Positions 1-9,640 of a stretch of DNA of 64,000 bases are shown here, piece after piece. The stretch's first letter is position 1. Every line of letters begins with the position of its first letter. The stretch lies in NCBI RefSeq assembly GCF_001613325.1, contig NZ_BDCD01000014.1, positions 186,001 through 250,000 of the forward strand, read 5' to 3'. This DNA is from Nocardia yamanashiensis NBRC 100130. Its GTDB lineage: Bacteria > Actinomycetota > Actinomycetes > Mycobacteriales > Mycobacteriaceae. The notes below the pieces were generated by a model that was not told the origin of the DNA, ran no database searches, and saw only the letters and a program-made list of their open reading frames with translations. The position numbers were made by a program, and so were the translations under genes.

Positions 1-2
1 TC

Positions 3-752
3 AATGTCCTGCTCGGCGCGGACGCCGCCGCCGTCGAACGCGGCCTGCGCCTGGTGGAACGCCTCTTGGAGGCCGCCCGCGCCGGCGAAGACGCACAGCC
101 CCTGCGCGAGATCGCCCTGCGCCAGCTCGATCGCGCCGAAGACGTACTCGCCCAGGTGCCTTCACGCACCGCGACGGTCTGGGAATGGAGCACCGTCCGC
201 GATATGAGCACCGTGGTGGAACACGCCACCCGCACCGTCCGCATGATCCACACCGCCTCCCTCGGCTCCATCAGCGGCGACGCCGGCGACGACTACCACG
301 AGGCCCTCCTGCGCCTGGCCGCCCGCCCCGCCCCCGACCGCGTGGACATCCGCAGAATCTATGTGGTGGACCACATCTCGGACATGTGGCCCTACGAGGA
401 CCGCCTCTGGCGCCTCTCCCGCGCCGGCATCGAGAACGTCATAGTCAAACGCGACCACGCCCCCAACGCCACCGGCCTCCTCCTGGTAGACCGCCGCTTC
501 GTAGTGGTAGGCGAATACGACGCCGAACCCGAAACCCGCGTAGCCAGCCGCATTTCCGCCCTCCCCCACGACGTAGTCTTCGCCGAACGCCGCTTCCAGC
601 AACTCGACCGCCTCAAACACACCCGCTCAGCCTTCGTAGCCGACCCCCTCATCGCCGACCCCCCGCTCGCCCACTACACCGACCTCGACGACGCCGACTG
701 CCGCACCCACTTCCGCGCCACCCTCGAATCCGCCTGGGACCGCCTGTCGTGA
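3..752 (+). CDS. hypothetical protein, 5' end outside the window
   Basis: The reading frame is open to the left edge, so the true start is not visible; the first internal start is the GTG at 54. At least 249 residues are encoded. The C-terminal half has alternating hydrophobic and charged stretches (for example RIYVVDHISDMWPYEDRLW, then LLLVDRRFVVVGEYD) that suggest an alpha/beta fold. There is no membrane segment or signal peptide in the visible part. I do not recognise a catalytic motif. It could be the sensor or effector part of a larger regulatory protein, but that is a guess. The downstream gene converges on it after 42 bases. Confidence 0.6.
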   Translation, partial: NVLLGADAAAVERGLRLVERLLEAARAGEDAQPLREIALRQLDRAEDVLAQVPSRTATVWEWSTVRDMSTVVEHATRTVRMIHTASLGSISGDAGDDYHEALLRLAARPAPDRVDIRRIYVVDHISDMWPYEDRLWRLSRAGIENVIVKRDHAPNATGLLLVDRRFVVVGEYDAEPETRVASRISALPHDVVFAERRFQQLDRLKHTRSAFVADPLIADPPLAHYTDLDDADCRTHFRATLESAWDRLS

Positions 753-794
753 CCCTGCCGCGGTCGTAGCGCGTTCGAGTCCACCGGCAGTGAG

Positions 795-1238
795 CTATTC
801 GAAGTCCTGGGCTTGGGCTACCAGGTCGAAGAAGGACCAGACGCCGCCTTTGGTGTAGGCGCCCGGGGATTCGGAGCCGCCGTGGAAAGGGTAGGGGGTG
901 GCGATGTAGACCTCGCCGTCGGCCAGGGGGCCGAGGAGGGCGCGGATGGCGGCGACGTGGGTGGGTTGCAGGACGTAGGTGATCACGTTGGGGTCGAACA
1001 GGACGCGGTCCACGAAGGCGTGGAGGTCCGGGAAGGGGCCGTAGGGCTTGACGCCGGGTGAGTAGGGGTCGAGGAGGGCGTATTCGCCGGTGCGGGTGCT
1101 CATCAGGAAGGCGTGACCCAGGTCGGTGTAGCCGACGACGGTGTCGTATTGCGGGTAGTGCTCGGCCCAGGCGGGCATGACGCGGTCGAGGCGCTGCGGG
1201 GGGATCAGGTGGAAGGGGACGCTGGTCACCGGGTCCAT
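795..1238 (-). CDS. DUF1851 / T6SS immunity Tdi1-like domain protein
   Basis: 147 residues, soluble, no signal peptide. The centre has an aromatic-rich beta pattern (VVGYTDLGHAFLMSTRTGEY, then ALLDPYSPG). The C-terminal part, LGPLADGEVYIATPYPFHGG followed by an aromatic alpha-helical tail, resembles the C-terminal domain of the DUF1851/Tdi1 family. Some members of that family neutralise ADP-ribosyltransferase toxins; many are simply of unknown function. No toxin gene lies beside it here, so an immunity role is not supported by context. It converges on the truncated hypothetical gene. The family assignment is from motif resemblance only. Confidence 0.6.
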   Translation of the reverse strand: MDPVTSVPFHLIPPQRLDRVMPAWAEHYPQYDTVVGYTDLGHAFLMSTRTGEYALLDPYSPGVKPYGPFPDLHAFVDRVLFDPNVITYVLQPTHVAAIRALLGPLADGEVYIATPYPFHGGSESPGAYTKGGVWSFFDLVAQAQDFE

Positions 1239-1267
1239 CCAACCAGATCGGTGGGTGGCCGCCGCGC

Positions 1268-1633
1268 TCAGCCGTGCCAGGTGAACAGGGCCGCGGCCGC
1301 GGCGGATTCGATCAGGAAATAGAACCAGACCGGGTAGAAGGCGGTGCGCCGGTCGACGGCCGCGGAGAGCAGGCGACCGGACGCCATGCCGGCGAGCGCG
1401 GCGCCGACGGCCAGCATGATGCCGGTGCGCGGGCCCTCGTTCACGGCCGCCACCACGAGCACGGCGGCCATGGCCACGCCGAAACCGCCGTACACGGCCC
1501 GTACCTCCGAGCGTGCGGGCGCGGAGTCGACGCGAATTTCGAAGGGTTGCAGGATTTTCGCGGGAGCGGCCAGGGCGGCGCAGCCCATCAGCAGAAAGAA
1601 CGCGGCGAGGACGGCGGCGGTGGCGGTCGCCAT
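1268..1633 (-). CDS. small four-helix membrane protein, DUF4345-like
   Basis: 121 residues with four hydrophobic segments at about 3-27, 45-65, 70-92 and 100-118. The conserved-looking stretch VRAVYGGFGVAMA at the start of the second segment is typical of DUF4345-type proteins, whose function is unknown. I chose the ATG at 1633 because it begins directly with the first membrane helix; the open frame reaches further upstream but runs across the divergent gene. Only 34 bases separate its start from that of the AraC regulator on the other strand, so the two share a promoter region and may be co-regulated. Confidence 0.65.
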   Translation of the reverse strand: MATATAAVLAAFFLLMGCAALAAPAKILQPFEIRVDSAPARSEVRAVYGGFGVAMAAVLVVAAVNEGPRTGIMLAVGAALAGMASGRLLSAAVDRRTAFYPVWFYFLIESAAAAALFTWHG

Positions 1634-1667
1634 GGGTAACCTCCTGAGAGACGGTGAGGAGGTCAGC

Positions 1668-2543
1668 ATGCCGGTCCGGACGTCCCGGGCGCTGTCACGA
1701 ACCTGCTGTCCCACGGTGTGGTTGTGGACGGGGCAGGCGTTGTACGCGGGTGCGGCCCTCGACCTCGCGCCGCATTCGGGATCGGTCTGGTGCCTGGCGG
1801 TCGGCGTGGACGGGGATTTCACGGTGCGCGCCGGGAAGGGTGAGCCGGTGACCGCGCGCAGCGCGCTGATTCCACCGCGCACGGTTCACCACCTGGTCGC
1901 GGCCGGTGGACGGATGATCTTCTGCTATCTGGATCCCGCCTCGGATCGGGCGGCCGCCTGCCTGGATCGGATGCGGGAGCCGGGCGTTATCGCGATCGGA
2001 CACCACGAGCAGACGACACTGGCAGCACTGGGCGAGCAATTGCTCGAGGCAGGCTCGGTCGCATGGAACGCACCGGAAACCGTTGCGGCCGTGCGAGATA
2101 CCGGCCAAACCGCAGACGAGCGCAACGATCTGCTCACGCTCGCTCCCGACGCCTTGGCGGCACGATGGCTGGACCTCGCGGCGCCCAGTTCGGCCCGGCG
2201 GATCGACGACCGGATTTCGACTGCCGCACAATGGATCCGGTCCGATCCGGCGGGAGCCATGTCCGCGGCCGATATCGCCGCGCGAGTGCACTTGTCGGAA
2301 TCGCGCTTCCTGCACCTGTTCCGGCAGGAGCTGGGCACCAGCCTGCGACGCTACCGCGTGTGGGTGCGCCTGTTGCATGCCGCCACCCTGCTCGACGCCG
2401 GGGCGAACCTGACCACCGCAGCCGCCGAATCCGGGTTCGCGACCCCCTCGCATCTCGCCCACCGGTTCCGGGCGACCTTCGGCCTGCCCGCCGGGCAGTT
2501 CCTCGGAACCGGTGTGCGGCTACGGATCTCGCCGGATCAGTAA
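1668..2543 (+). CDS. AraC-family transcriptional regulator
   Basis: 291 residues. The N-terminal 150 residues form a cupin-like sensing domain (LIPPRTVHHLVAAGGRMIFC). The C-terminal 100 residues hold two helix-turn-helix units; the first contains MSAADIAARVHLSESRFLHL followed by F-R-Q-E-L-G, the second LTTAAAESGFATPSHLAHRF, which matches the AraC signature. The ATG at 1668 is preceded by a GAGGAGGT ribosome-binding site. The gene is divergent from the small DUF4345-like membrane protein, its most likely target. Its last 7 bases overlap the convergent nagB stop. Confidence 0.85.
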   Translation: MPVRTSRALSRTCCPTVWLWTGQALYAGAALDLAPHSGSVWCLAVGVDGDFTVRAGKGEPVTARSALIPPRTVHHLVAAGGRMIFCYLDPASDRAAACLDRMREPGVIAIGHHEQTTLAALGEQLLEAGSVAWNAPETVAAVRDTGQTADERNDLLTLAPDALAARWLDLAAPSSARRIDDRISTAAQWIRSDPAGAMSAADIAARVHLSESRFLHLFRQELGTSLRRYRVWVRLLHAATLLDAGANLTTAAAESGFATPSHLAHRFRATFGLPAGQFLGTGVRLRISPDQ

Positions 2544-3319
2544 CTCTGCCAGTCCGGCTTGTTGGCCACCGCGAACCGGTAATAGTCCACGGCTTTCAGA
2601 TTCGCCGCCGCGTCCGGGTCGACGATCACGGTGACGTGCGGATGCAGCTGCAGCATCGACGCCGGGCAGAAGGCCGACACCGGCCCTTCCACCGCGGCCG
2701 CCACCGCTTCGGCCTTCCCGGCCCCGGTCGCGATCATGACGAGATGGTCGGCGTCGCTGATGGTTCCCAGGCCCTGGGTCAGGACGTGGGTGGGCACCTG
2801 GCTCAGATCGTCGTCGAAGAATCGCGCATTGTCCTCGCGGGTCTTCGGGGTGAGCGTCTTGACCCGGGTGCGGGAGGCCAGCGACGAGCCCGGCTCGTTG
2901 AACCCCAGATGCCCGTTGGCCCCGATGCCGAGGATCTGCACCGAGATCGGCCCGTTCTCGGCGATCATGGTCTCGTACAGCGCCGCGGCGGCGGGAATGT
3001 CGGCCGCCTCGCCGTCCGGGCTGTGCACGTTCCAGTCCTGGAAGTCCACGTGCGAGGTGAACTCGTCACGAATGAACTGCCGGTAGGACTGCGGATGCCC
3101 CGGCGGCAGCCCGATGTATTCGTCGAGCAGGAACGCCTTCACACTGTGAAAACTCAATCCGTCCTCACGATGCTGGCGAATGAGTTCCCGGTACGCCCCG
3201 AGCGGGGACGACCCGGTCGCGAGGCCGATGGCGCGGGCGCCCCGGCGCACATGGTCGGCCATGATCCGGCCGGCCAGCACCCCGGCTTCGGCGGCATTGT
3301 CGGTGATCACGAGTTCCAT
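2537..3319 (-). CDS. nagB: glucosamine-6-phosphate deaminase
   Basis: 260 residues, the usual length for NagB. It converts glucosamine-6-phosphate to fructose-6-phosphate and ammonia, the last step of GlcNAc catabolism. Signatures visible are ATGSSPLGAYREL near residue 35 (phosphate loop), FLLDEYIGL with the general-base Asp, and GIGANGHLGFNEPGS, the family hallmark. The start ATG at 3319 lies 13 bases inside the end of nagA, so the two are translationally coupled. It is the last gene of the leftward PTS-nag operon and therefore expected to be under DasR control. Confidence 0.95.
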   Translation of the reverse strand: MELVITDNAAEAGVLAGRIMADHVRRGARAIGLATGSSPLGAYRELIRQHREDGLSFHSVKAFLLDEYIGLPPGHPQSYRQFIRDEFTSHVDFQDWNVHSPDGEAADIPAAAALYETMIAENGPISVQILGIGANGHLGFNEPGSSLASRTRVKTLTPKTREDNARFFDDDLSQVPTHVLTQGLGTISDADHLVMIATGAGKAEAVAAAVEGPVSAFCPASMLQLHPHVTVIVDPDAAANLKAVDYYRFAVANKPDWQSY

Positions 3320-4473
3320 GGGGATCCGTCCTTGTACACGGTCAGCGGTTTCAATCGATGGTCGGTGACGAGCACGTCGGCCCGCATGCCCGGGTGCAAC
3401 GCGCCGATGCTGTCGGCCATGCCGAGCAGCCGCGCCGGGGTGGCGCAGGCGGCGGTGGCGGCCGAGGTGAGATCCACGCCGGCGTGGAACACGGTGCGCC
3501 GCAGCACATCCGCGGCGGTCGCGGTACCGCCGGCGATGGCGCCTTCGCCGTCCGGGTCGTACACGCGCGAAACCCCGTCCCGCACCACCACATCCAGACT
3601 GCCCAGGTGATAGCGCCCGTCGGGGCAGCCGGCGGCGGCCATGGCATCGGTGATGAGGGCGAGATTGTCCGCGCCGAGGGTGTCGAACACCATGCGCACG
3701 GTCCCGTCGGCGAGATGCACCCCGTCGCCGATGACCTCGGCCACCACGTCCCCGCGCCCGGCGGCGGCCATGGCGGCGGTCAGGAAATTGGCGTCGCGGT
3801 GCGCGAGCTCGGGCATGGCATTGAACAGGTGGGTGATCGACACCCGCCACCCGCGCCGCATGGCGTGCACGGACCGCTCGTAGTCGGCGACCGTATGCCC
3901 CAGCGACAGCACCACATTCGCATCGGCCAGCACATCGGCGATGGCGTCGAAGCGTGCGGTCTCCGGCGCCACGGTCACCGCCACGATGCGCCCGCCCGCA
4001 TAGTCGAGGAGCCGTTCCAGCATGTCCGGATCGCCGGGCACGATCCGGTCCGGATCGTGCGCCCCGCGCCGGTGTTCGCTGATGAACGGCCCTTCCAGAT
4101 GGATGCCCGCCAGCAGCCCGGTGTCGACGGATTCGCTCAATATGTCGATGCGCTCACGCAATTCGTCCTCGGTGGCCGAGACGAGCGAGGCGACCAGGGT
4201 GGTGGTGCCGCGCCCGCGATGGAATTTCGCGGCCGCCTCCACCCCGGCGGCGTCGGTCTCGGGGAAGCCGTAGCCGCCGCCGCCGTGGCAGTGCACGTCG
4301 ATCAGCCCGGGCAGGATGATCGGCGGTTCGTCCGCCGGCTCCGGCAGCTCACCGCCGAATCCCGTTGCGGGCCCGACGTAGTCGATTCGCGGTCCGTCGA
4401 ACGCCACCACACCGTCGGCGAGTTCGCCCGCCTCGGTGAGGGTGACGACCCGGCCGCGCAGGGTGATCGTCAA
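3307..4473 (-). CDS. nagA: N-acetylglucosamine-6-phosphate deacetylase
   Basis: 388 residues, amidohydrolase superfamily. It removes acetate from GlcNAc-6-phosphate to feed NagB. The metal site is visible as LPGLIDVHCHGGGG (His61 and His63), the Glu in GIHLEGPFISEHRRGAH, His in LSLGHT and THLFNAM, and the catalytic Asp in LITDAMAAAG. The start at 4473 overlaps the end of ptsI by 4 bases, and the 3' end overlaps nagB, so ptsI, nagA and nagB form a tight operon. Confidence 0.95.
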   Translation of the reverse strand: MTITLRGRVVTLTEAGELADGVVAFDGPRIDYVGPATGFGGELPEPADEPPIILPGLIDVHCHGGGGYGFPETDAAGVEAAAKFHRGRGTTTLVASLVSATEDELRERIDILSESVDTGLLAGIHLEGPFISEHRRGAHDPDRIVPGDPDMLERLLDYAGGRIVAVTVAPETARFDAIADVLADANVVLSLGHTVADYERSVHAMRRGWRVSITHLFNAMPELAHRDANFLTAAMAAAGRGDVVAEVIGDGVHLADGTVRMVFDTLGADNLALITDAMAAAGCPDGRYHLGSLDVVVRDGVSRVYDPDGEGAIAGGTATAADVLRRTVFHAGVDLTSAATAACATPARLLGMADSIGALHPGMRADVLVTDHRLKPLTVYKDGSPWNS

Positions 4474-6125
4474 CTATCTCGCCCCAGCGCTTTCCGGGCC
4501 GCCGTCACGGCCGCGTCCGCGGTCCCGGCGGTCAGCACCGCATCGGCCGCGGCCCGGCACTGTTCGAGGCTCACCCCGGCCAGTTGCGCGCGCACGCCGG
4601 CCAGCGACCTGGGCGCCATGGACAGCGTCTCGACACCGAGTCCGACCAGCACGCAGGCGAATTCGGGATTGGACGCCGATTCGCCGCACACCCCGACCTT
4701 GACGCCGTTCTTGCGCGCCCCCGCCACCACCGCGGCGATGGTCGCGGCGAGCGCGGGCTGCCATGGATTGTGCAGCGCCGCCAGCGACGAGGACATGCGG
4801 TCCGCGCCGAACAGGTATTGCGACAGGTCGTTGGTGCCGATGGAGAAGAAGTCCACCTCCGCGCCGAGATGCTCGGAACGGATTGCGGCGGCGGGGATTT
4901 CGACCATGATGCCGCAGGCGCCGACCCCGGCCGCGCGCGCCTTGGCGACGAAGTAGCTCGCCTCCTCGACGGTGCCGACCATGGGCGCCATCACCTGCAC
5001 GGCGGCGCCGGTGGCCTGGCGGGCCAGCTCGATCGCGGTGAGCTGGTCGAGCAGCGTCCCCTCATCGACGCTGCTCAACCGCAATCCGCGCACACCGAGC
5101 GCGGGATTCTCTTCCTCGGGGAGATTCAGGAACGGCAGCGGCTTGTCCGAGCCCGCGTCCAGGGTGCGCACCGTGACCGGCCGCTCCCCCATGATCCGGA
5201 AGATCTCGCCGTACTGCGCCGTCTGCTCCTCGACGGTAGGCGCGGATTGCCGGTCCAGGAACAGGAATTCGGTGCGGAACAGGCCCACGCCCTCGGCGCC
5301 GAGTTCCACCGCCAGCTGCGCGTCCGCGGCGCTGCCGACATTGGCCAGCAACGGCACCGCGTGCCCGTCGGCGGTGCGGCCGGGACCGGTGGGCGCATCG
5401 GCCCGGCGTTCCCGCTCGGCCTGCACGGCGGCCTTGCGCGCCTGGTCGGGCGCGATTTCTACGGTGCCACGCGTCCCGTCCAGCACCACTTCGGCGCCTT
5501 CGGCGATGGTGGCGGCGTCCGGGCAGGCCACCACGGCCGGAATGCCCAGCGCCTTGGCCAGAATCGCGGTGTGCGAGGTCGGCCCGCCCGCGATGGTCAG
5601 CAGCCCGACCACCTTCGCCGGATCCAGCGTCGCGGTATCGGCGGGCGCGAGATCCTGGGCGGCGAGCACGAAAGGCGTGTCGCTGTCCGGGATTCCGGGC
5701 GGGGCCACCCCGAGCAGTTCGGCGACCACCCGCTGTCCGACGTCGCGCAGATCGGTGGCGCGTTCGGCCATCAATCCGCCCAGCGCCGCCAGCTGTCCGG
5801 CGAAATGCGCGACCGCCTCGGTGACCGCGTGCGCGGTGGGCCCGCCGGCCCGGATGCCCGCGCGCACCTGATCCAGCAGCGCCGGATCGGCCGCCAGGGC
5901 CGAGGTCATGAACAGGATGTCGGCGGCCGGGCCGGTGGCGTCGAGGGCCTGCGCGGAGTAGCGCGCGGCGACGGTCTCGAAAGCCTTTTCGGCCCGGGCG
6001 ATCTCGGCTTCGGCGTCCGCGCCGGGCGCGTCGTCCGGGCTGGTGACCGGCGCTGCCGCCAGCCACTTCACCGGCCCGACCGCGACGCCCGGTGCGGCGG
6101 CGACGCCGCGGATCTCAGCCGTCAA
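4470..6125 (-). CDS. ptsI: PTS Enzyme I (phosphoenolpyruvate-protein phosphotransferase)
   Basis: Takes phosphate from PEP and passes it to HPr. The phospho-accepting His is His185 in GGPTSHTAILAKALGIPAVV. The C-terminal PEP-binding barrel shows EGVGLFRTEFLF, GVRGLRLS, VMAPMV and the catalytic Cys in GVCGESASNP. I chose the TTG at 6125: it lies 11 bases inside the end of ptsH and gives 551 residues, the normal family length. Longer starts would only add out-of-register translation of ptsH (a CysTrp/ArgPro-rich stretch). The TTG start and coupling suggest output tuned to HPr. Confidence 0.93.
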   Translation of the reverse strand: MTAEIRGVAAAPGVAVGPVKWLAAAPVTSPDDAPGADAEAEIARAEKAFETVAARYSAQALDATGPAADILFMTSALAADPALLDQVRAGIRAGGPTAHAVTEAVAHFAGQLAALGGLMAERATDLRDVGQRVVAELLGVAPPGIPDSDTPFVLAAQDLAPADTATLDPAKVVGLLTIAGGPTSHTAILAKALGIPAVVACPDAATIAEGAEVVLDGTRGTVEIAPDQARKAAVQAERERRADAPTGPGRTADGHAVPLLANVGSAADAQLAVELGAEGVGLFRTEFLFLDRQSAPTVEEQTAQYGEIFRIMGERPVTVRTLDAGSDKPLPFLNLPEEENPALGVRGLRLSSVDEGTLLDQLTAIELARQATGAAVQVMAPMVGTVEEASYFVAKARAAGVGACGIMVEIPAAAIRSEHLGAEVDFFSIGTNDLSQYLFGADRMSSSLAALHNPWQPALAATIAAVVAGARKNGVKVGVCGESASNPEFACVLVGLGVETLSMAPRSLAGVRAQLAGVSLEQCRAAADAVLTAGTADAAVTAARKALGRDS

Positions 6126-6374
6126 GATCGGTCTCCAGCAGCTCGACCAGCTTGTCCAGGGCCGCGTCGGCCCCGTCGTCGGCCGAGAGGGTGACGGTAT
6201 CGCCCTGTTTGACACCCAGAGTCATCACCTGCAACAGGCTACCGGCGGCCACGCCCGGCTTGCCGTCGACCGAAATAGTCACGGGCACAGGCGATTCGGC
6301 GGCGGCCTTGGCGAACAGGGCGGCGGGGCGGGCGTGCAGTCCGGTCTTGGAGGCCACGACGGCGGTGCGGGTGA

Positions 6375-6378
<4 letters not shown>
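6115..6378 (-). CDS. ptsH: PTS phosphocarrier protein HPr
   Basis: 87 residues. The phospho-carrier His15 sits in KTGLHARPAALFA, the HPr active-site signature. Ser47 in AAGSLLQVM is at the position phosphorylated by HPr kinase in low-GC Gram-positives; actinobacteria normally lack that kinase, so its use here is doubtful. The start overlaps the end of the IIC gene by 4 bases and the end overlaps ptsI by 11, so all general PTS proteins are produced together with the GlcNAc permease. Confidence 0.95.
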
Positions 6379-7598
<1,220 letters not shown>

Positions 7599-7644
7599 AG
7601 CGGGTCCCTCAGTCTGTGAATGGCGTCACGCACCGGTATGGTGA

Positions 7645-7658
7645 CTGGTTATAACCAG
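7645..7658. promoter_or_regulatory. DasR-type operator (dre), site 1
   Basis: A perfect 14-base palindrome, CTGGTTATAACCAG, matching the published DasR-responsive element pattern (TGGT, four bases, ACCA inside ACTGGTCTAGACCACT). It lies between the divergent IIC operon and IIB-IIA genes, with a DasR-like regulator encoded about 1.5 kb away. Binding by DasR and release by glucosamine-6-phosphate is known for Streptomyces and inferred here. Confidence 0.85.
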
Positions 7659-7665
7659 ACATATA

Positions 7666-7679
7666 CTGGTTATAACCAG
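7666..7679. promoter_or_regulatory. DasR-type operator (dre), site 2
   Basis: An identical copy of the site-1 palindrome. The two centres are exactly 21 bases apart, two turns of the helix, so two regulator dimers could bind the same face. It lies 30 bases upstream of the IIB start, where bound repressor would block rightward transcription. Confidence 0.85.
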
Positions 7680-7709
7680 CTTTGTCCACTCGACACGCAT
7701 GGAGGAAAG

Positions 7710-7940
7710 ATGTCGAAAGTTGATCAGATCGTCGCGGGCCTGGGTGGCACGGACAACATCGTCGAGGTCGAAGGGTGCATCACCCGGCTGCGCGTGGAGG
7801 TGAAGGATTCGGCCAAGATCGACGAGAAGGGTCTCAAGGCAGCGGGCGCGCACGGAGTCGTCAAGGCGGGCAATGCCGTTCAGGTCGTGGTCGGGCCGAC
7901 CGCCGACGCCCTGGCCGACGACATCAACGATCTGCTCTGA
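7710..7940 (+). CDS. PTS N-acetylglucosamine IIB component
   Basis: 76 residues, a stand-alone IIB domain of the glucose/GlcNAc family. The phosphorylated Cys23 lies in EVEGCITRLRVEV, the family signature. The ATG at 7710 follows a GGAGGA ribosome-binding site at 7701. The open frame extends further upstream but would translate through both dre sites, so I rejected the longer start. The IIA gene begins 5 bases after its stop; the pair forms the rightward arm of the divergent GlcNAc operon. Confidence 0.93.
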   Translation: MSKVDQIVAGLGGTDNIVEVEGCITRLRVEVKDSAKIDEKGLKAAGAHGVVKAGNAVQVVVGPTADALADDINDLL

Positions 7941-7945
7941 GACCG

Positions 7946-8395
7946 ATGAGCACCGAGATCCTCGCGCCCCTGGATGGGCGCGCCATGCCGCTGTCCGAGG
8001 TGCCCGACCCCGTGTTCTCCGCCGAGATGGTGGGCGCGGGGGTGGCCATCGAACCACTGGACACCGATGAGCAAACCACGGTGGTCGCGCCGATCACCGG
8101 CAGCATCGTGAAGCTGCACCCGCACGCTGCGGTCATCGTCTCCGAGGCCGGCACCGGTGTGCTGCTGCACGTGGGCATCGACACCGTCGGCAAGCCGGAC
8201 CTGTTCGAGCTGAAGGCCGCCGAGGGCGCGCGGGTGAACGCGGGCGATCCGCTGATCACCTTCTCCCCCAATGCCGTTCGCCGGCTGGGGCTGAGCGCCG
8301 CGGTGCCGGTCGTGGTGATGGACACCGCCCCGGGTTCGGCGCAGAACGCGCTGACCGGACCGGTCGCCACCGGCGACGTGCTGTATTCGATCTGA
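7946..8395 (+). CDS. crr: PTS glucose/GlcNAc IIA component (Crr-type)
   Basis: 149 residues. It accepts phosphate from HPr and gives it to IIB. The two active-site histidines are His60 (KLHPHAAVIV) and His75 (GVLLHVGIDTVG), equivalent to His75 and His90 of E. coli IIA-Glc. The N-terminal part DPVFSAEMVGAGVAI is also typical. It starts 5 bases after the IIB stop and ends before a strong hairpin, so IIB-IIA is a two-gene transcript. In Streptomyces the equivalent protein serves several permeases. Confidence 0.93.
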   Translation: MSTEILAPLDGRAMPLSEVPDPVFSAEMVGAGVAIEPLDTDEQTTVVAPITGSIVKLHPHAAVIVSEAGTGVLLHVGIDTVGKPDLFELKAAEGARVNAGDPLITFSPNAVRRLGLSAAVPVVVMDTAPGSAQNALTGPVATGDVLYSI

Positions 8396-8412
8396 GCGGT
8401 CCCGGAAACGAG

Positions 8413-8443
8413 CGAGCCGCTGCCTGATCCAGGCAGCGGCTCG
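8413..8443. terminator. hairpin terminator between IIA and dasR
   Basis: A perfect 13-base-pair inverted repeat (arms 8413-8425 and 8431-8443) with a 5-base loop. It lies between two convergent genes and could end transcription from both sides. There is no clear T-run on either strand, as is common in actinobacteria. Confidence 0.7.
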
Positions 8444-8455
8444 AATCTCGCGGGA

Positions 8456-9166
8456 TCAGTCCTGATCGGCCAGCACGGTCATGTACACCTGGTAGCGATC
8501 GGCCCGGTACCAGGACTGGGCGTGCTCGACGGCCCGGTCGCGGGAATACGAGATGCGGTCGAAAGCCAGTAGCGGAGAACCGGTTTCGGTGCCCAGCCAG
8601 CCCGCGCCGCGCTCGTCGGCGGCGACCGCGCGCACGCTCTGCTCGGCGCGATCGATCGGGCAGTCGTAGCGGTCGGCGAACAGCGCGTAAAGCGACTGCG
8701 TCAGTTCGTGATCCAGCAGGCCCGGCAGCAGATCCGCGCGATACCAGCCGTCGTCGATGGACATCGGCAGCCCGTCGGCCAGCCGCAGGCGCACCAGGTG
8801 GAAGGCCTTCTCATTGGCCCCCAGCCCCAGCGCGGTCTGCGAAGCGGGCGGCGGCACGGCGTGATCGGTGTGCAGCACCACGGTGCTCGGCACCCGGCCC
8901 AGCCGCCGCATATCGTCGGAGAACGAGGCCATGTGCAGGCGCGACCGCGCGACCCGTTCGGCCACGAAGGTGCCCTTACCCGGGATCCGGGTGATGACGC
9001 CCTCGGATTCCAACTGCCCCAACACTTCTCGCACCGTCATGCGACTGACCCGGTAGTCGTCGCACAACTGGCGTTCGCTGGGCAGCATCTCCCCGGGGCG
9101 CAGCGTCGCGCACAGGGCGGTCAACGCGGAGCGCAGCTGCGCCTGTTTGGTCACGCGGCCGGCCAC
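8456..9166 (-). CDS. dasR: GntR/HutC-family regulator, DasR-like
   Basis: 236 residues. The N-terminal winged helix-turn-helix (residues about 10-75) contains LRPGEMLPSERQLCDDYRVS and MTVREVLGQLESEGVITRI. The C-terminal UTRA ligand domain follows (about 95-230). In Streptomyces DasR represses GlcNAc uptake and chitin genes and is released by glucosamine-6-phosphate. The link is supported by two dre palindromes inside the adjacent PTS divergon. It is separated from IIA by a hairpin terminator, so it has its own promoter. Confidence 0.88.
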   Translation of the reverse strand: MAGRVTKQAQLRSALTALCATLRPGEMLPSERQLCDDYRVSRMTVREVLGQLESEGVITRIPGKGTFVAERVARSRLHMASFSDDMRRLGRVPSTVVLHTDHAVPPPASQTALGLGANEKAFHLVRLRLADGLPMSIDDGWYRADLLPGLLDHELTQSLYALFADRYDCPIDRAEQSVRAVAADERGAGWLGTETGSPLLAFDRISYSRDRAVEHAQSWYRADRYQVYMTVLADQD

Positions 9167-9209
9167 GTCACCTCCGACCGCGCTTCGCCCCCGCGAGTGG
9201 CGGGAAGTC

Positions 9210-9560
9210 TCACTTCTCGTTGCGCGCCTTCGGGAATCGCTTCTGCTTGGCGACCCAGCCGGCCATCTTGGCCCAGTGCCCCTTGGCCGGGGTCACCACC
9301 GAGACCAGCTCCCGGTTCCACTCGTCGGCCTCGGTCAGCCCGTCCACGGTCTCGCACAGCAGCTTGGCCGAGGCCAGATCGCCGACGACCCGATCGCCGA
9401 GCACGCCGTCGGCGCCGACCAGGGTGACCCGGACGCCGATCCGGCCGATGGGCTGCAATACCGCGGTGGCCGAACCGCCGTGATCCGCGATGAATCCCTG
9501 CACGGAATCGACGATGGACGGCGACAACTTCTCGGGTGCCGGGGCGGCGGTAGCGCTCAT
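9210..9560 (-). CDS. small conserved actinobacterial protein next to qor
   Basis: 116 residues from the ATG at 9560; other starts at 9578 and 9596 are possible. No membrane segment or signal peptide. The central part (AVLQPIGRIGVRVTLVGADG) is beta-rich; the C-terminus is basic and Trp-containing (HWAKMAGWVAKQKRFPK). I do not recognise a functional family. It is divergent from qor with 80 bases between, and the codon use matches its neighbours, so I treat it as real. Confidence 0.65.
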   Translation of the reverse strand: MSATAAPAPEKLSPSIVDSVQGFIADHGGSATAVLQPIGRIGVRVTLVGADGVLGDRVVGDLASAKLLCETVDGLTEADEWNRELVSVVTPAKGHWAKMAGWVAKQKRFPKARNEK

Positions 9561-9640
9561 GCCCAGGAGTTTACCCATGCGCCGAACCCGGTCCACGAGC
9601 CGCCGGGCACGTCACATCGGCGCGGGTGTAGAAAAAGGTA

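Noticed and set aside
2063..3610. Long open frame on the + strand across araC and nagB
   Set aside because: It is antisense to nagB and nagA over most of its length, rich in Arg and His, and matches no family; long shadow frames are common in GC-rich DNA.
4584..6194. 536-codon + strand frame over ptsI
   Set aside because: Antisense to a certain ptsI gene; composition is Arg/Gly/His-rich with no motif.
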